A stretch of 64,000 nt of DNA, from NCBI GenBank assembly GCA_902537055.1, contig CACAZW010000005.1, positions 1 to 64,000 of the forward strand, read 5' to 3'. Of the stretch, positions 26,207-35,110 are shown piece after piece. This stretch comes from an uncultured Pelagibacteraceae bacterium (GTDB taxonomy: Bacteria; Pseudomonadota; Alphaproteobacteria; Pelagibacterales; Pelagibacteraceae). Positions within the stretch are counted from its first letter, which is position 1; every line of letters starts with the position of its first letter. The position numbers and the translations under genes were made by a program. A model generated the notes under the pieces. It saw only the letters and a program-made list of their open reading frames with translations. It had not been told where the DNA came from and made no database searches.

Positions 26207-27476
26207 CTGGTTTATAAGGTCCTTCTGGTGTTACACTTATATATTTTGCTTGATCATCTGATAATTTGGTTAATTTAGCTCCAACTTTTTCTAAATGAAG
26301 TCTGGCTACTTTCTCATCTAAATGTTTAGGTAGAACATATACTTTTTTCTCATATTTATCTGAGTTATTCCATAATTCTATCTGAGCTGTTACTTGATTT
26401 GTGAAAGACGCACTCATTACAAAACTTGGGTGTCCTGTTGCACATCCAAGATTAACCAATCTACCTTCTGCTAATAAAATAATTCTTTTTCCATCCGGCA
26501 ATGTAATTTCGTGAACTTGTGGTTTTATTTCATCCCATTTATAATTTTTAAGAGCATCTACTTGGATCTCATTATCAAAGTGACCGATATTGCAAAGAAT
26601 TGCTCTATCTTTCATTTCTCTCATATGATCAGCTGTCACAATATCTTTATTACCTGTTGCAGTAACAACAATGTCGGCTTCTTTTATCATCTCATCCATT
26701 AAGACTACTTCATAACCTTCCATTGCAGCTTGGAGAGCACAAATTGGATCTGTTTCTGTGACCATAACTCTTGCACCACTTTGACGAAGAGAAGCAGCGC
26801 TTCCCTTTCCAACATCTCCAAATCCAGCTACAATAGCTACCTTACCTGACATCATCACGTCAGTAGCTCTTTTAATTCCATCAACTAAGCTTTCTCTGCA
26901 ACCATATAAATTATCGAACTTAGATTTTGTTACTGAGTCATTAACATTTATTGCTGGGACAAGTAAATTGCCTTCACTTTCCATTTTTTTTAATGCTAAA
27001 ACTCCTGTTGTTGTCTCTTCCGATAAACCTTTAACATCATTTAATAAATCTTTATAATCTTTGTGCATCAATGCTGTAAGATCGCCACCATCATCAAGTA
27101 TCATATTTGGTTTCCAGCCATCTTTTCCTTCAATAGTTTGCTTTACGCACCACCAATATTCTTCTTCTGTTTCACCTTTCCAAGCAAATACAGGAATGCC
27201 AGCTTTTGCAATTGCTGCTGCTGCATGGTCTTGTGTCGAAAAAATATTACATGAGGACCACCTTACTTCGGCTCCTAACTCAACTAAAGTTTCTATTAAG
27301 ACAGCTGTTTGTATTGTCATGTGTAAACAACCAACAATCCGAGCTCCATTTAAAGGTTTTTTACCCTTATATTCTTCTCTTAGAGCCATTAATCCTGGCA
27401 TTTCAGTTTCAGCCAGTGAAATTTCTTTTCTTCCAAATTCCGCTTGAGATATATCTTTTACTTTAAAATCTTCCAT
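26190..27476 (-). CDS. ahcY: Adenosylhomocysteinase
   Basis: The 428-residue protein has the S-adenosylhomocysteine hydrolase signatures [15 protein letters not shown], the NAD-binding [10 protein letters not shown], and the C-terminal [12 protein letters not shown] carrying conserved Lys and Tyr. It splits SAH into adenosine and homocysteine, removing the product inhibitor of methyltransferases. No riboswitch fits in the 44 bp between its start and chvG. It begins a leftward run with tsaE, amgK and murU. Confidence 0.97.
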   Translation of the reverse strand: MEDFKVKDISQAEFGRKEISLAETEMPGLMALREEYKGKKPLNGARIVGCLHMTIQTAVLIETLVELGAEVRWSSCNIFSTQDHAAAAIAKAGIPVFAWKGETEEEYWWCVKQTIEGKDGWKPNMILDDGGDLTALMHKDYKDLLNDVKGLSEETTTGVLALKKMESEGNLLVPAINVNDSVTKSKFDNLYGCRESLVDGIKRATDVMMSGKVAIVAGFGDVGKGSAASLRQSGARVMVTETDPICALQAAMEGYEVVLMDEMIKEADIVVTATGNKDIVTADHMREMKDRAILCNIGHFDNEIQVDALKNYKWDEIKPQVHEITLPDGKRIILLAEGRLVNLGCATGHPSFVMSASFTNQVTAQIELWNNSDKYEKKVYVLPKHLDEKVARLHLEKVGAKLTKLSDDQAKYISVTPEGPYKPDAYRY

Positions 27477-27520
27477 AGAAAGAGGCTTTTAACAATTTCA
27501 CTTAATATATCAACAAAGAT

Positions 27521-29053
27521 TTATGCTTCTGGGAAAATTATTTCAATTCTTGCCCCTTTATCTTTATTATTAGATGCGTTGATTTCGCCACCATGAATTT
27601 CAACTAAATTTTTGACAATATTTAATCCCAAACCCGAATGTTCTCCAAAGTTTTCAGGTCTATTACTATAAAATCTATTAAATATCTTATTTGTATCCTT
27701 TTCACTAAATCCAGATCCCTGATCAACGACAACTAATTTAATTTTGTCATCCTTATCTTTTGATATTTCAACTGTAATTTCTTGATTATTTTCACTAAAA
27801 GAAATTGAGTTTTCTAATAAGTTTGCAATAATTTGTTCAATTCTATTTTCTATCCCTAAAATACTATAATTTTTAATTCCATTAGATTTCAATTTAATTC
27901 CAATCGATTTTTTTGTTTCATAGATACTGTTAAAATCATCAACAACAGATTGAGCAATCTCTTTTAAATTTAATTTTTGCATTTTCTCAGAGGAGATTGC
28001 AGCCTCATCTCTTAGCATTTGAGAGTAATCAGTTATTAATCTTTCAATTCTCTCTACGTCATGTGATACTATATTAATTAATTTGTTTCTTTGAGATTTA
28101 TCATTTGTTTCAGAAATTATCTCAGAGGCACTTTTTAGAGATGCCAAAGGATTTCTGATTTCATGCAAAAGATCTGTTGAATAATTTTCTGCTGTAGTAA
28201 TTCTTTTGTTTAATTCATTAGTCATTTCATCAAGAGAATTTGATAATTTTCCCAATTCGTCATTTCTTTTTTTTATATTTCCTATATTTGTCTTTTCCTT
28301 ACTTTTATTTTTTATAATATTTGTATATTGAACCAAATTTTTAATTGGTTTTAAGAAGTATCTATTTAATACATATGAAAAAATTAAAATTACTAATGCG
28401 ACAAGCAAAGCGGTTCTGATTATAAAATTTCTTCTTTCATCTATTGCAACCTTTATTTCATTGGCATTTTCAGTTATAGCTAAATAGCCTATTGTTTTGT
28501 TTCCACTAACTACATTTTTAACAGTTACTAATAAAAATTGATCATAGTATTCTTTAGAATAAGTTAACGGTTTTCCATAATCTGATGAATATGAATACTT
28601 TTTTAAATCTTCAAATATTTCTTTACTTTCAAAACTTTTATTGCTCTCTTCCAAATTCTTATTTTCAATACTTTGATTATTTAAGTCACTCATTTCAATT
28701 ATGTTTAGACTTCTTGAGAAAGCATTTGGATCTAAGTCTAATGTATCGGTATCTCCTAATAGATTAAATTCACTATCAAATATCTGCACTCTATCTATAC
28801 TTTGAAATAAAAATTTAGTGGAAAACAGGAACTCTCTAATATCTTCAGTTGAGAAATTTATTTTTAAACGATCAATATTTTCTGTTGTATTATCAATAAT
28901 TTTTATGTGCGAGGCAGTTTTATTTTTAATAAGCGTAGGTTTTACTGTGTTAAGGTAAAATAATGTTAATACACCTATCACTAAAAAAACAATAGAATTG
29001 ATAACTAAAAATTTTTTTAAAATAGATTGATTATTAGATTTTGAAGTAGCCAT
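27521..29053 (-). CDS. chvG: Sensor histidine kinase ChvG-like
   Basis: The 510-residue protein has two membrane helices (about residues 14-34 and 211-230) flanking a periplasmic sensor domain, then HAMP and the H-box LLHEIRNPLASLKSA with H297. An ATPase domain follows, with NLLENSISFS and DQGSGF motifs. ChvG/ExoS-type kinases sense acid or envelope stress and control envelope and central metabolism genes. It shares one base with the end of chvI, so the pair is coupled. In Rhizobiales, PTS genes follow; here ahcY does. Confidence 0.9.
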   Translation of the reverse strand: MATSKSNNQSILKKFLVINSIVFLVIGVLTLFYLNTVKPTLIKNKTASHIKIIDNTTENIDRLKINFSTEDIREFLFSTKFLFQSIDRVQIFDSEFNLLGDTDTLDLDPNAFSRSLNIIEMSDLNNQSIENKNLEESNKSFESKEIFEDLKKYSYSSDYGKPLTYSKEYYDQFLLVTVKNVVSGNKTIGYLAITENANEIKVAIDERRNFIIRTALLVALVILIFSYVLNRYFLKPIKNLVQYTNIIKNKSKEKTNIGNIKKRNDELGKLSNSLDEMTNELNKRITTAENYSTDLLHEIRNPLASLKSASEIISETNDKSQRNKLINIVSHDVERIERLITDYSQMLRDEAAISSEKMQKLNLKEIAQSVVDDFNSIYETKKSIGIKLKSNGIKNYSILGIENRIEQIIANLLENSISFSENNQEITVEISKDKDDKIKLVVVDQGSGFSEKDTNKIFNRFYSNRPENFGEHSGLGLNIVKNLVEIHGGEINASNNKDKGARIEIIFPEA

Positions 29054-29751
29054 TATTTAACATTCCAACGATAACCACTACCATATCTGGTTTCTATCGC
29101 TGAAAAGTTATTATCTACTTTTTTAAACTTTTTTCTAATCCTTTTTACGTGACTGTCTATTGTTCTATCTTCAATATCTGTGTCTTCTCTGTATGCAACA
29201 TCCATTAATTGAGATCTTTCTTTAATGATTCCAGGTCTTTTTGCTAATTCCTTTACAATTAAGAATTCCGTTGTTGTTAATTTATCTGGTAATTGCTTAC
29301 CATCCCATTCACACTCTAGCTGTGAAGGGTCAAGTTTTAATTTTCCATGTGAAATTATATTTCTATTATCCTCTAAATTATTATCTTTTTTTCTAAGTTG
29401 GACACGAATTCTTTCAATAAGAACTTTAGTTGAAAAGCCACCTGATTTTTTTACAAAATCATCAGCCCCTAGTTTTAGTCCTAAGAGCTCATCCACCTCT
29501 TCATCTTTTGAAGTTAAAAAGATAACGGGCATAGATGTTTTTTTTCTCAATTTTTTTAACAATTCTTCTCCATCCATTCTTGGCATTTTAATATCTATAA
29601 CTGCAAGGTCTGGTGGATTTCTTGACAAACCTATTAAGGCACTTTCTCCATCCAAATAAGTTTGAATATTAAAACCCTCTTTCTCTAGAGCAATACTTAA
29701 ACTAGTTAATATATTTCTGTCATCGTCAACAAGGGCAATTGTTTGTTTCAT
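29053..29751 (-). CDS. chvI: Response regulator ChvI-like (OmpR family)
   Basis: The 232-residue protein has a receiver domain with phospho-acceptor D53 in VIDIKMPRMDG and an OmpR-type winged helix ending RIRKKFKKVDNNFSAIETRY then GSGYRW. It is the partner of the ChvG-like kinase encoded immediately downstream (one-base overlap). The cluster is led by this gene; the 51 bp to polA contains no obvious terminator. Confidence 0.92.
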   Translation of the reverse strand: MKQTIALVDDDRNILTSLSIALEKEGFNIQTYLDGESALIGLSRNPPDLAVIDIKMPRMDGEELLKKLRKKTSMPVIFLTSKDEEVDELLGLKLGADDFVKKSGGFSTKVLIERIRVQLRKKDNNLEDNRNIISHGKLKLDPSQLECEWDGKQLPDKLTTTEFLIVKELAKRPGIIKERSQLMDVAYREDTDIEDRTIDSHVKRIRKKFKKVDNNFSAIETRYGSGYRWNVK

Positions 29752-29802
29752 ATTTAACTATAAAAATACTAAAATGTTTAAAATTGGGCAATTAAATGTT
29801 TA

Positions 29803-32568
29803 TTAATGAAGCTCTCCCCAGTTATCACCTATGTTTACATCTACCGATAATGGTATTGAAAATGAATGCAAATCACTATCTTTCACACTTGTCATAATCT
29901 CTTTAATCTTTTTAGAAGCAGATTTAGTACCATTATCAATTACCTCAAAAATCAATTCATCGTGAATTTGAAGCAACATATTAAATTCATTTGTTTTTTT
30001 AGTATCAAGCTCATCGTTGATTCTAATCATAGCAAGTCTCATTATTTCTGATGCAGATCCTTGGATAGGTGCATTTATAGCTGCCCTTTCTTGAAAATTT
30101 CTAACATTAAAATTTTTGTCATTGATTCCTGGAATATGAGTTTTTCGACCAAAAATATTTCTTACATATCCACTTTTTCTACAGAATTTAATTGTGTTAT
30201 TCATATATTCTTTAATTTCTGGAAATTTAATAAAATATGAATTTAGAAATTCTTCGGCTTCATTGTTTGATACACCAATTTGTTTGGCCAAACCATATTG
30301 AGATATTCCATAAATTATTCCAAAATTAATAGCCTTCGCTTTTCTCCTCATATCAGCATCAATTTTTTTTATGTCTGCACCAAAAACCTGGCTAGCAGTT
30401 AATGAGTGAATATCCTCATTATTTTTAAAAGCTTTTTTTAGTTCTTTTACATCAGCTAGATCAGCCAAAATTCTCATTTCGATCTGATTATAGTCTGCAG
30501 ATATAAGTTTTTTATTTTTTTCTGATATGAAGGCTTTACGAATATCTTTGCCCTCCTCAGTTTTAATAGGAATATTTTGTAAATTTGGATCACTAGATGC
30601 AAGTCTACCTGTTGTAGTTGCTGCTAACAGAAAAGATGTATGCACTCTTTTTGTATTGGGATTTAAATGCTCTGGCAAAGAATCTGAATATGTATTTTTC
30701 AATTTACTAGATTGCCTCCATTCTAAAACCAATTTAGGAAATTCATTCCCTTTATAACCTAAATCCTCTAGAACTGCTGCACCTGTTGCAAAACTCCCTT
30801 TTTTAGTCTTTTTTAACGATGCAATTTTGAGGTCATTATACATTATTTCACCCAACTGTTTAGTCGATGCAATATTAAATTTTTTTTTTGAAATTTTAAA
30901 AATTTGTTTTTCTAAATCTTGAAGTTTTTTTTCAAACTTAACAGATAATTTTTTAAGAAAATTATTATCCAATTTTATGCCTTTGATTTCCATTGATGCT
31001 AAAATTTTAATTAAAGGTTTTTCGAAAATTTCATAAATATTCAGTAATTTTTCTGATTTAAGCGATTTCAAAAATATTTTATATAAACGGTAAGTTATAT
31101 CAGCATCTTCTGCCGCATAATCTTTTGCAATATTTAACTCTACTTGACTGAATTTAATTTCTTTTTTTCCAGATCCAACAACATCTTTATATTTAATTGT
31201 TTTGTGACCAAGATGAATATCTGAAAGGGTATCCATATTATGTCTATTTTTCCCAGCATCTAAAACGTATGACATCAACATTGTATCTTCCATGCTTTGA
31301 ATATCTATATCCCTTCTACGAAATATTATGTAATCGAATTTAATATTTTGCCCAATTTTTTTTAAACTTTTATCCTCTAAATATGGTTTTAAAATTTTCA
31401 AAACATCTTTTTCATTTAGATTATTTTTATCAATATGACCTGTTGGAATGTAACAAGCTTTACCTATTTTGCTAGAAATTGAGATACCAACTAAATTTGC
31501 CTGATGTGGGTCAAGAGAATCTGTTTCAGTATCAATAGAAAATTCACCAGCTTCTTCGGCTTCTTGCATCCAATCTTTTATTTCAGATAAATTTTTTATC
31601 AAAAAATATTTATCTTTTGATATTTTAGATGTTTCTTTTTTGACTTCTATTTCATCACTAAATTTGGATTGACCATACGTCGAAATTGCCGAACTCAATA
31701 ACCTATTAAATTCCATTTCTCTCAAAAAATTGTATAACTTGTCTACGTCTACTTTTTTTAAAACAAAGTCAGTTAATTTGTCTTTCACCGGAACATCATT
31801 TTTTAATGTGACCAGTTTTTTACTTACCAGAGCCTTATCTTTATTTTCTAAAAGTGTTTCTCTTCTTTTATTCTGTTTTATTTTATTTGCGTTTTTGAGA
31901 AGGTTTTCTAAATTTCCATATTCCTTAATTAATTCTGCTGCTGTTTTTACACCAATACCTGGAACACCAGGTACATTGTCTGTACTATCCCCTGCTAGTG
32001 ATTGAACATCAATTACTTTATCCGGACCAACCCCAAATTTATTGATTACATCGTCATTAGATATAAATTTATTCTTCATTGGATCGTATATACGAACCTT
32101 TTTTTTGAAAAGTTGCATTAAATCTTTATCAGATGATACAATTGTAACCTTTGCACCTTCGTCTAATATTTGCTCTACATAGGTGGCAATCAAATCATCA
32201 GCCTCGTAATTTAACATTTCTATAGAGGGTAAATTGAAAGCTAATACTGACTTTCTAATATAATCGAATTGTGGAATTAGATCATCGGGAGCATCAGACC
32301 TATTTCCTTTATAATCTGAGTATATTTCGTTTCGAAAATTCTTTCTCGCAGAGTCAAAGATTACTGCAAAATGAGTTGGTTTTTCTAAATTTTCGCTAGA
32401 TTTAGAGTCCTCTAATAATTTAAACAGCATGTTACAAAATCCACTTACTGCTCCTACTGGTAAACCATCACTTTTTCGTGTTAATGGTGGCAATGCATAA
32501 TAGGCTCTAAATATGTATCCGGACCCATCAATAAGATAGAAATGATCTGTTTTTTTAATTTTACCCAT
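29803..32568 (-). CDS. polA: DNA polymerase I
   Basis: The 921-residue protein has all three domains. A 5'-3' flap exonuclease (about 1-290) has VSSDKDLMQL and AGDSTDNVPGVPGIGVKTAA. A 3'-5' exonuclease has the active DxE in FSIDTETDSLDP. The polymerase carries motif A ISADYNQIEMRILA, motif B RRKAKAINFGIIYGIS and motif C QIHDELIFEV. It removes RNA primers and fills gaps. The proofreading residues are present, so this is a full E. coli-type enzyme. It stands alone. Confidence 0.98.
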   Translation of the reverse strand: MGKIKKTDHFYLIDGSGYIFRAYYALPPLTRKSDGLPVGAVSGFCNMLFKLLEDSKSSENLEKPTHFAVIFDSARKNFRNEIYSDYKGNRSDAPDDLIPQFDYIRKSVLAFNLPSIEMLNYEADDLIATYVEQILDEGAKVTIVSSDKDLMQLFKKKVRIYDPMKNKFISNDDVINKFGVGPDKVIDVQSLAGDSTDNVPGVPGIGVKTAAELIKEYGNLENLLKNANKIKQNKRRETLLENKDKALVSKKLVTLKNDVPVKDKLTDFVLKKVDVDKLYNFLREMEFNRLLSSAISTYGQSKFSDEIEVKKETSKISKDKYFLIKNLSEIKDWMQEAEEAGEFSIDTETDSLDPHQANLVGISISSKIGKACYIPTGHIDKNNLNEKDVLKILKPYLEDKSLKKIGQNIKFDYIIFRRRDIDIQSMEDTMLMSYVLDAGKNRHNMDTLSDIHLGHKTIKYKDVVGSGKKEIKFSQVELNIAKDYAAEDADITYRLYKIFLKSLKSEKLLNIYEIFEKPLIKILASMEIKGIKLDNNFLKKLSVKFEKKLQDLEKQIFKISKKKFNIASTKQLGEIMYNDLKIASLKKTKKGSFATGAAVLEDLGYKGNEFPKLVLEWRQSSKLKNTYSDSLPEHLNPNTKRVHTSFLLAATTTGRLASSDPNLQNIPIKTEEGKDIRKAFISEKNKKLISADYNQIEMRILADLADVKELKKAFKNNEDIHSLTASQVFGADIKKIDADMRRKAKAINFGIIYGISQYGLAKQIGVSNNEAEEFLNSYFIKFPEIKEYMNNTIKFCRKSGYVRNIFGRKTHIPGINDKNFNVRNFQERAAINAPIQGSASEIMRLAMIRINDELDTKKTNEFNMLLQIHDELIFEVIDNGTKSASKKIKEIMTSVKDSDLHSFSIPLSVDVNIGDNWGELH

Positions 32569-32668
32569 AATTTAATTTATAATAAATTGAAGTATTATAG
32601 TAAGAATAAAACATCCTGTTAATAAATATTAGTGGATTAAACTTTATTAAAATAGTAATTTAAAGCTA

Positions 32669-33220
32669 ATGGAATTAGTAAATTCAATTTCTAATAATAA
32701 AATAATTAAAATCATAATATTTGCATTAATAGGTTCTATTTTATTGACAATATCTGCAAAAATTAAAATACCTTTTTATCCAGTTCCTATGACTATGCAA
32801 ACATTTATAGTTTTGTTTTTAGGAATTTCCTTTGGATATAAAGTCGGGGTACTTTCGGTAGTTTTTTATTTGATAGAAGGAATTATGGGATTGCCGGTAT
32901 TTTCCAACTCACCAGATAAAGGAATAGGATTAGCTTATTTTGTTGGTCCCACAATGGGATATTTAATAGGTTTTATATTTGCATGTCTGATAGCAGGCAT
33001 ATTTACATACGATAAAAACCATATATTAAATTTTTTAAAAATTATAATTGCAACATCAGTAATATATATTTTGGGTATTTTGTGGCTTGGAAATTTAATC
33101 GGTTGGGATAAACCAATATTAGAATTTGGTGTTTACCCATTTCTTTATGCTGAATTATTTAAGATATTATTACTAACGGTTTCAGTTAATAAAATTATTA
33201 AACTTAGAAAATATATTTAG
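32669..33220 (+). CDS. bioY: Biotin transporter BioY
   Basis: The 183-residue, six-helix membrane protein has the BioY signatures KIPFYPVPMTMQTFIVLFLG, EGIMGLPVFSN and LAYFVGPTMGYLIGF. BioY is the substrate-binding component of biotin importers and can act alone or with ECF ATPases; no EcfA or EcfT gene is in the window. It stands alone, with 2 bp between its stop and that of the convergent regulator, implying uptake of external biotin. Confidence 0.93.
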   Translation: MELVNSISNNKIIKIIIFALIGSILLTISAKIKIPFYPVPMTMQTFIVLFLGISFGYKVGVLSVVFYLIEGIMGLPVFSNSPDKGIGLAYFVGPTMGYLIGFIFACLIAGIFTYDKNHILNFLKIIIATSVIYILGILWLGNLIGWDKPILEFGVYPFLYAELFKILLLTVSVNKIIKLRKYI

Positions 33221-33222
33221 AA

Positions 33223-33786
33223 TTACCTTGGAGATCTTTTTGATAGAATTCTTTGAAGTGTTCTTCGATGCATTTTAAGTCTTCTTGCAGTCTCAGATAC
33301 ATTTCTGTTACATAATTCAAAAACTCTATGAATATGTTCCCATTTAACTCTATCAGCGGACATTGGATTTTCTGGAGGAGCAGCTTTTTTATTTGGATCA
33401 GCTAAAAGTGCTTTTTCTACGTCATCTGCATCTGCTGGTTTAGCTAAATAGTCTATTGCACCTTCTTTAATGGCTGCTACTGCAGTTGGTATATTTCCAT
33501 AACCAGTAAGCATCACTATTCTGCTCTCTGAGTTATTTTTCTGGATTTCTTTTACTACTTCTAGTCCGTTTCCATCGTTTAGTCTCAAGTCAACAACTGC
33601 GAAAGCAGGTTTTTTTGATTTCACAGACTCTATTCCAATTTTTACACCCTCTGCTTGTGAAACAGAAAAGCCCTTTTTCTCCATTGCTCGAGCTAGTCTT
33701 TCTCTAAAAGGGTTATCATCATCTACTATAAGTAGAGATTTATCCTCAAATTCTGTTATTTTTTTTAATACTTCCGCTTCTGGCAT
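33223..33786 (-). CDS. ActR/RegA/PrrA-type redox response regulator
   Basis: The 187-residue protein has a receiver domain with D66 in AVVDLRLNDGNGLEVV and a short Fis-type helix-turn-helix at the end (NVSETARRLKMHRRTLQRIL), the classic RegA/ActR/PrrA layout. These regulators respond to the redox kinase RegB/PrrB and control respiration, carbon and energy genes. The kinase gene is not in this window. Its ATG shares CATG with the start of a plus-strand upstream ORF. Confidence 0.92.
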   Translation of the reverse strand: MPEAEVLKKITEFEDKSLLIVDDDNPFRERLARAMEKKGFSVSQAEGVKIGIESVKSKKPAFAVVDLRLNDGNGLEVVKEIQKNNSESRIVMLTGYGNIPTAVAAIKEGAIDYLAKPADADDVEKALLADPNKKAAPPENPMSADRVKWEHIHRVFELCNRNVSETARRLKMHRRTLQRILSKRSPR

Positions 33787-33877
33787 GGACCTTATATGGA
33801 AACATTCTAAATTATTTCAAGGGTACATTTTTACTTTACATTGGCTCATTTTCTGCATAAATGCTCGTCTTATATAA
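33785..33877 (+). CDS. Candidate 30-codon leader peptide ahead of the ornithine decarboxylase gene
   Basis: An ATG-initiated frame of 30 codons runs through the leader of the decarboxylase gene and stops at TAA 33875-33877, just before the terminator-like hairpin. The peptide is aromatic and hydrophobic in its second half and ends FCINARLI. E. coli SpeFL, the ornithine-sensing arrest peptide of speF, ends FFNAR, so the NAR near the end is suggestive. There is no clear ribosome binding site, and the ATG overlaps the divergent regulator's start, so translation is unproven. Confidence 0.35.
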   Translation: MDLIWKHSKLFQGYIFTLHWLIFCINARLI

Positions 33878-33907
33878 ACTTGCATAGCAGTTATGCCGGT
33901 TTTTTTT
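33853..33907 (+). promoter_or_regulatory. Candidate attenuator in the polyamine operon leader
   Basis: GCATA (33882-33886) can pair with TATGC (33892-33896), followed after CGG by eight T (33900-33907): a weak intrinsic terminator. GCATAA (33855-33860) can instead pair over 6 bp with TTATGC (33891-33896), which would prevent it. A second tiny frame, ATG 33861 to TAG 33887 (8 codons), ends in the terminator arm. A speF leader RNA family is known upstream of ornithine decarboxylases in alphaproteobacteria; this is the same position. Confidence 0.45.
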
Positions 33908-33931
33908 GTTAAATTTTTTTTGGAGCTTTAA

Positions 33932-35110
33932 ATGCAAAAATTTAAATCAGTTGATAAATTGGTAAATCAACTGAAACCAACAGAACCTGTTTATTGTATT
34001 AGAAAAGATTCTATAAACATAGCGTCTAAATTTTTTCAGAATAAATTTCCTGGTAAAATCCTATATGCAGTTAAAACTAACCCGCATCCATTAGTATTAA
34101 AAACTATCGTGGAAAGCGGAATTAATGATTTTGATATCGCTTCAATTAAAGAAGTTGAGGCGATTAGAAGTGTTAGCCCAGATGCAAAATGCTCCTACAT
34201 GCATACTGTAAAAAGCAAAGAAAGCATAAACGAAGCATATTTCAAATATAATATTAAGACTTTTTCAATAGATACAAAAGATGAATTAATAAAAATTCTT
34301 AATAGTACTAATCAAGCTAGGGATTTAGAGTTATTTGTAAGAGTTGCAGTTTCTAATGAACACGCAGAAATAGATTTATCTAAAAAATTTGGCGCACAAA
34401 CTTCTGAAGCAATAGGGCTTTATAGATTAACAAAACAGTATGCAAAAAAAATAGGATTAAGTTTTCATGTGGGTTCGCAATGTATGCATCCAATATCCTA
34501 TTCAAAAGGGATTAATGAAATTAAATATATAATAAAAAAAACAAAAATAGTTCCAGATGTTATAAATATAGGTGGAGGATTTCCAACAATCTATCCTGAC
34601 TTAGTTCCTCAATCATTAAACTCTTATTTTGAGGAAATAAAAAATTCATTAAATAAATTAAAATTAGAAAAAAAACCAGAAATTATATGTGAGCCAGGTC
34701 GAGCAATTGTTGCAGAAAGTGGGTCGACAATTGTGAGAGTAAACTTAAGAAAAAAACAAAAGCTATATATTAATGATGGAACATACGGAACTTTATTTGA
34801 TGCAGGTGTGCCTAATATAGTTTATCCATCAAGGATAATTACAAGTGGAAGAATTATATCAAAAAAATTGACTTCATTTGATTTTTATGGACCAACATGT
34901 GATAGCATGGATTATATGAAAGGACCTTTTATTCTACCTAATAATATTAAAGAAGGTGATTACATTGAATTAGGTCAATTAGGAGCATACGGATTGACAT
35001 TTAGAACTCAATTTAATGGATATTATTCTGATAGTATTTACGAAGTTTGTGATGATCCAATAATGACGATGTATGACAAAGAAACAAATAAAGAGTTTCT
35101 TGTTGCATAA
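33932..35110 (+). CDS. Ornithine/lysine-type decarboxylase, PLP fold III (group IV)
   Basis: The 392-residue protein has the eukaryotic-ODC-like fold: PLP lysine K48 in ILYAVKTNPHPLV, the glycine-rich INIGGGFP, EPGRAIV, and the catalytic C323 in GPTCDSMD. It makes putrescine from ornithine (or cadaverine from lysine). At 392 residues it is far smaller than biosynthetic arginine decarboxylase SpeA (over 600). A GGAG site lies 6 nt before the ATG. It shares TAATG with the next gene and heads the polyamine operon. Confidence 0.93.
   Translation: MQKFKSVDKLVNQLKPTEPVYCIRKDSINIASKFFQNKFPGKILYAVKTNPHPLVLKTIVESGINDFDIASIKEVEAIRSVSPDAKCSYMHTVKSKESINEAYFKYNIKTFSIDTKDELIKILNSTNQARDLELFVRVAVSNEHAEIDLSKKFGAQTSEAIGLYRLTKQYAKKIGLSFHVGSQCMHPISYSKGINEIKYIIKKTKIVPDVINIGGGFPTIYPDLVPQSLNSYFEEIKNSLNKLKLEKKPEIICEPGRAIVAESGSTIVRVNLRKKQKLYINDGTYGTLFDAGVPNIVYPSRIITSGRIISKKLTSFDFYGPTCDSMDYMKGPFILPNNIKEGDYIELGQLGAYGLTFRTQFNGYYSDSIYEVCDDPIMTMYDKETNKEFLVA

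Noticed and set aside
27061-27466. Several open frames opposite ahcY
   Set aside because: They lie on the reverse of a strongly conserved gene and show no family pattern.
27477-27520. SAH or SAM riboswitch ahead of ahcY
   Set aside because: Only 44 bp of AT-rich sequence with no stem-forming GC segments.
29225-29659. 144-residue frame opposite chvI
   Set aside because: Antisense to a clear response regulator; Ser/Phe-rich composition typical of shadow frames.
32569-32668. Riboswitch or operator in the bioY/polA gap
   Set aside because: The 100 bp are AT-rich without a convincing stem or known motif; only promoter-like sequence can be expected.
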